From Vermamoeba vermiformis (taxonomy: Eukaryota; Tubulinea; Echinamoebida): 64,000 bases of DNA. The notes below the pieces were generated by a model that worked only from the letters and a program-made list of their open reading frames with translations, was not told the origin of the DNA and searched no databases. How positions within the stretch are numbered: position 1 is the stretch's first letter; each line of letters begins with the position of its first letter. This document shows, piece after piece, positions 59,896 through 64,000 of this stretch. Location: positions 186,001 through 250,000 of the forward strand of contig JBEWZL010000282.1 of assembly GCA_045837725.1 (NCBI GenBank), read 5' to 3'. Made by a program: the position numbers and the translations under genes.

Positions 59896-62800
59896 TTAGT
59901 AGGAAACAGTAAAAGTGCGAGAAGTGCCGTGGAACGGTGTAATGGTGCCCCAAAGGCTTCTGGAGTCACCAAAGTGTTGAATTCTGTAAGTGCCAGGGAC
60001 CACGTCCTTTAAAAAAGAAACAAATCAGTCAGAACCAGATCCCGCGAGACAGTGACTTGTAATGAACTTACAGGACCAATCTCCCAGTAGATAGTGGCAA
60101 GGGACTCAGTGATGTATCTGCGAGTCCAGCGGTACTTGGTGTCCCAGCTACCATCAGTACGGATAATCGTCCAGCTGAGAAAAATAGCGTTAGATCCGGC
60201 ACTTCAATGCGAGCCGTGTTTTACTCACGTGTTGTCAGAGTTGAGTTTCTCGACGGTCAAGAAAGTGTCTTCAGTCTTAAAGTTGTTTCTAGGACTGCCA
60301 GTGTAGAACACGACTTCAACAGTCTCGCCAATCTTGTAGCTGGGCTTGGCGTCAGTAAACACAGTGCCGAATGGTCCAGTGTCGAGTTCAACACCAGGTT
60401 GGAGCGAGAACTACATTGAAAGTCAGAAGTGAAGGGAGTTGTGGACAGGTATTCAAAAAAAAAAAAAAAAATAAAAAAATAAGAAAATGACGTGGAATTA
60501 CGTGTTATTGTACTTACAGTAGATTGGCTCAAGTCTTCAGGAGCGACGCCGAAAGGCGTGGGAGCACCAGTGGCAATGTCTTTGGCCAACTTGCTGAACT
60601 CTTGTTGATAGGCTAAACGAGATAAGTGAGCGAAGCTTCACAATAGTACGAGTATAAGTAAGTAACGTACCGGCAAGAGTCCAGGGGCCGAAAATAGTTG
60701 AGGCACCTTCGTAGCGTTGGGCGGCTGTTGAAAAGCGGGTTAGAAAGAACAATTGATTGAATGTATAGAACTTACTGTATTCTTCAGCAGTGGCAATGTA
60801 GTGCGAGTATTGGTTGCTCAAACCAGCAATCACAACAATCGTGTTGTCATCGGCAGCACCGTTTTGCTTCAATGCGTTCAAGACACTGGCCTAAACAATG
60901 AAAGGTTAGCTATGGAGTACTAATAGTAGGACACGAGGCACGTACTCTCAATCTACGGCCAGACATAGTAGTGAACTCTCCGGGCACACCAATGATGTAG
61001 AAGTTGCCCAAGCGGAACAATTGAATGGGCATGATACCAGGACTCCAACGAGAAGGCCAAGTCATACCTCCGACGTACAAAAGAATGGGCTTGGGGTGAT
61101 GGCATTTGACCTGTCAAAGTGAGGTTAGAGAGATATTGTTTTGACACGTGACAATATAGATGGTGCGTACTTGATCAGCAGGAGGGTCAGCGAGCACGTG
61201 ACTAGCGAGCCAGTTCCAGTAAGGATTGACCTTGGAGCTGTTGGTGCCTTGAACGAAGTCGAAGTCACCAGGGCCGTCAGTAGTACCGCCAGCAAACGAG
61301 TCACCGAGAGCAGCGACGCAAGTACTGACGTTAGCTTGTTGACCAGAGTACTCGGGGGTCACAGTGATGTGTTCCATGTCGAGGAAAGTGTGGCGGAAGT
61401 CAACGGGACCCTTTAAAGCAGCTGAATACAAATAAGTTAGGCAACATTGAAAATGAAACATGACGTGACGTACTCGAAGCTGATTGGTAGAGTTCATAAG
61501 CCTTCTTGAATTGGTTGGTACCAATTATTTCTAATAAAGTCAGTAAACTTTTGTCATGACTGAACATTCATTTCTTACTAGTGCTCTCGAATCTAAAGGA
61601 GAATACGTTAGAACTGTAGCAATCAAACATGACTAGAATGACTTACTCGTCGCGACCAGGTCCGTAGCCGTGGCAACCTTGAGAGGTACCACCGCAAGTA
61701 GAATGAGCGTACTAATAGGGTCGTTAGTGTGATCAAGAGGCACGTGTCTAACTTACATCGCAAGGCATGCCGTTGTCGCAAAAAGCACCGCGAGTGTTGG
61801 GCGAGACATCACCTTCGTTGCTTTGAGCCACAGCGCCGACCCAATTGCCCATACCAGGCAAAGTGCCATTGGGATTCATCTTTTCTTCCCAGAGCATTGA
61901 CGCGTAGCCCTTGTTATCACCGCTGACCTGCGACGAAAAGTCAGTCGACATGTCACAACTATGACATTTTGACACTTACAAATCCATTCGTGTTGCTCAT
62001 TGAGGTACCGTGGACGGAGAACCAAGCAATGGCACCGAGATCTAACGCATGATATTAGTAGTGTTCCAATAATAAAACTGCGGTGGTCTGTCAATCTTAC
62101 CAGTGTTGTCAGCACTGACGAACTTAAGCAAAGTGATGGCCTTGTCAGTGTTGCCAATCTTTGACCATTGTTGTCTTTCGCTCTCAGGATTCAATTCGTA
62201 AGCAGAAGGAGAACGGCTAAGAAGGGATTCGTAAGTACACAGACAAAAGTTTTGTGTGCACGTGACTTCTCGGAGTTGTACAAACGTATCTTGGAGTATT
62301 AACGAAAGGAGTACATACTTGATGTTAGTGAGGGCAGTCATGACGTCAGTGTTGACGATGACACGACCGACTTGAAGTCTCTCGTGAGCGCGTTGAATGG
62401 CGTTAACAATGCCATTAACGATGACTTCAAAGTTCTCATTGTGGAAGCCCCAAGTTGTGACGTCGTAAAGAGGGTACCTGTCATATAATATTAATGAGTT
62501 TCATAATATATAAGGCGATAGAACGTCGTTTGAATGCCGATAGATCAAGAAGCTAAAAAAAGTAAAGATGGAAATATTTTTAGATTTAATGTGTAGCGTC
62601 ATTAATCAAATAATTTTGGGAACTATAATCGTACCAGTTGTATCCACCAGGTCCATCGTGAGTGTGAGTGGCGCTAATCATGACATTCTCGATCGTGTAG
62701 GTGTTGCCGTAGATATGCTCTATTGGGATTGATTAGAATTTAAATATTATGCTAAGTGATACGCGTACTCAATCGCTCTACTACGGTAAGCTTGACTGAA

Positions 62801-63346
62801 TCAGGAGTGAAGCACAGATCTGCTGAGACGAACGCGACTCTTTGTTGAGTAAGACTGTGACATTTTAAAGTAAATAATATGCCCCTTGATTGCACGAATA
62901 TGTTGCAAGTACTTACCGATCAACAACGATGTAAGCACGAGCGCGAAGACGGAAATGAAGGCCATAACCAATTTGGTTCAGCATCTGTCAAGGAAATTTT
63001 TTAATTACGGCCAATTACTTGATAATAATATTGGACTTACAGCATAGCCCATGAAACCGACTAAGTAGTGATAAAAATCATGTTAGTATCTTTTTTAGTA
63101 ATAAATCGTATAAAAGCGGATCTCGAATAAATTGTTTTTCATTTATGCCCTATTCATTATACTGTATTTACCTTCGGCTACAGGGCCAGTAATATCGTAA
63201 ATTCCTGCACCAACGAGAAACGGATTTGAATTCAAATCATCGTCAGTTTTAGTGGAGCGTTTAGCGGCATTAATTAAGCCTGATATGCATACTAATGCAA
63301 ATAAAATATATAGAGGCCTCTTAAATGGCCGGTGAGCAGTTGCCAT
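59896..63346 (-). CDS. Neutral ceramidase
   Basis: Minus-strand gene with more than fifteen exons from ATG 63344..63346 to the stop at 59896. A basic N-terminus plus signal-anchor-like helix (PLYILFALVCISGLINA) precedes NPFLVGAGIYDITGPVAE. Family marks follow: QRVAFVSADLCF, ENVMISATHTHDGPGGYNWY, IAWFSVHGTSMSNTN and AQSNEGDVSPNTRG, which carries the catalytic Ser. The C-terminal Ig-like part includes VELDTGPFGTVFTDAKPSYK and ends SRTFTVSY. The enzyme splits ceramide to sphingosine and fatty acid, usually secreted or lysosomal/cell-surface. A poly-A tract (60457..60470) lies in one intron. Confidence 0.94.
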
Positions 63347-63448
63347 TGTGATCTGTCAGATAGGACAAATGAGTGAACATTGAGGACGGGCCGCCTTATA
63401 ATTTTATGCTGTTTTATAATTAAAAATATTACTTACCCTTGTGTAAGG

Positions 63449-63457
63449 TATATAAAG
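63449..63457 (+). promoter_or_regulatory. TATA box for the hydratase-like gene
   Basis: TATATAAAG lies 85 nt before the ATG at 63542 and inside a 195-nt divergent spacer shared with neutral ceramidase. The longer word AGGTATATAAAGATA also occurs at 24139..24153. Confidence 0.55.
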
Positions 63458-63541
63458 ATACAAATTATTAGTCAAGACAAAGAGGAAAAGATTTTGAGTC
63501 CCAAGTAGTGGACATTTCGAAGCCATTTTCAAACAGCAACA

Positions 63542-64000
63542 ATGTTAGCGAGAATTCAATACAAAACTCTACTTAACACTACTAATGTGCTAGTTACTAG
63601 ACTGGTCAAGCGAAGATACAGCATAGAAGACAGTATTTTTGAGGATGCGAAGAGATCAGATCATTCAATTTCATCCAGGACGGCTTCCTGGCTCGAAAAA
63701 GGCTTGAAATTCGAGAATATAGGACAGGGAGTTAGTAAATTATCGTTTGCACGAGATGAAGCGAAGAATGCGCTCTCTACGCCTGTTGTGAGTGCTTTAC
63801 TCGAGGCATTAAGACTGCTAGCAGAAAAAAATGAAGAAAAATCAGAAGACGCGCCCAAAGTTGTCATATTATCGGGAGAAGGTATTTAATTTCCTCGTAA
63901 AATGTTGCAAATTGAAAAAATATTTTCAGATCTGAGCATTTACGAATATTTTGATATTTAGGTACTTATTTCTCAGCTGGAGGTGATATTTCAGAGTTAC
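63542..64000 (+). CDS. Enoyl-CoA hydratase/isomerase-like protein (3' end outside window)
   Basis: Exon 1 (63542..63881) encodes a basic, mitochondrial-targeting-type N-terminus (MLARIQYKTLLNTTNVLVTR) and the start of a crotonase fold: GVSKLSFARDEAKNALSTPV, then PKVVILSGEG. The second exon begins at 63961 (GTYFSAGGDISEL), the oxyanion-hole segment of the family. It resembles ECHDC3-like proteins with an SxGxD pattern. The rest lies beyond the window. Confidence 0.85.

Noticed and set aside
1-64000. CRISPR arrays, insertion sequences, operons, rRNA genes
   Set aside because: None seen; the spliced genes identify nuclear eukaryotic DNA, and no direct-repeat array, transposase or rRNA signature was found.

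Overview
This 64 kb window is nuclear DNA from an intron-rich unicellular eukaryote. It is AT-rich, uses the standard code, and carries about 30 protein genes, most of them split by short GT-AG introns of roughly 50-350 nt. The gene content (Rap-like GTPase, RasGAP, cytohesin-type Arf-GEF, AMPK-gamma-like CBS protein, EGF-type surface protein, neutral ceramidase, ZUP1 peptidase, DCN1, RUS/DUF647) points to an amorphean protist on the opisthokont or amoebozoan side. That placement is inference; I cannot name a species. Gene models were built by hand from splice consensus and reading-phase agreement.

Layout. 1-3.1 kb: a secreted protein (cut by the window edge) and a four-helix membrane protein, both minus strand. 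3.8-7.5 kb: a Rap-like GTPase with an N-terminal zinc ribbon, then a TTC1-like TPR protein. 7.7-9.5 kb: a RUS/DUF647 protein. 9.8-12.5 kb: a membrane-anchored RasGAP and a small helical protein. 12.8-15.4 kb: two CBS-domain genes arranged head to head. 15.9-23.8 kb: an EGF-type surface protein, EBP1/PA2G4, a small acidic protein and ZUP1. 24.4-42.3 kb: five paralogues of a family I do not recognise (N-terminal KRKAPETLLEF box plus a C-terminal helix-turn-helix), with a long gene inside this interval that joins four membrane helices to Sec7 and PH domains. 43.3-63.3 kb: dense housekeeping genes (DCN1, glucosidase I, F-box protein, peptidyl-tRNA hydrolase 2, DDX55/Spb4 helicase, ribophorin II, SF3B6, neutral ceramidase). 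The window ends inside an enoyl-CoA hydratase-like gene. Two identical tRNA-Gly(GCC) genes occur, one inside a helicase intron and one in an inverted partial copy of that locus.

Shared themes. Ras/Arf signalling is represented by the zinc-ribbon Rap, the membrane RasGAP and the membrane Arf-GEF. ER N-glycosylation is represented by glucosidase I and ribophorin II, and ubiquitin/UBL biology by ZUP1, DCN1, the F-box protein and UIM-UBA-PTH2. As usual in eukaryotes, the genes are not in operons. The strongest candidates for undescribed biology are the five-member helix-turn-helix family, the 4TM-Sec7-PH fusion and the zinc-ribbon-Rap fusion.
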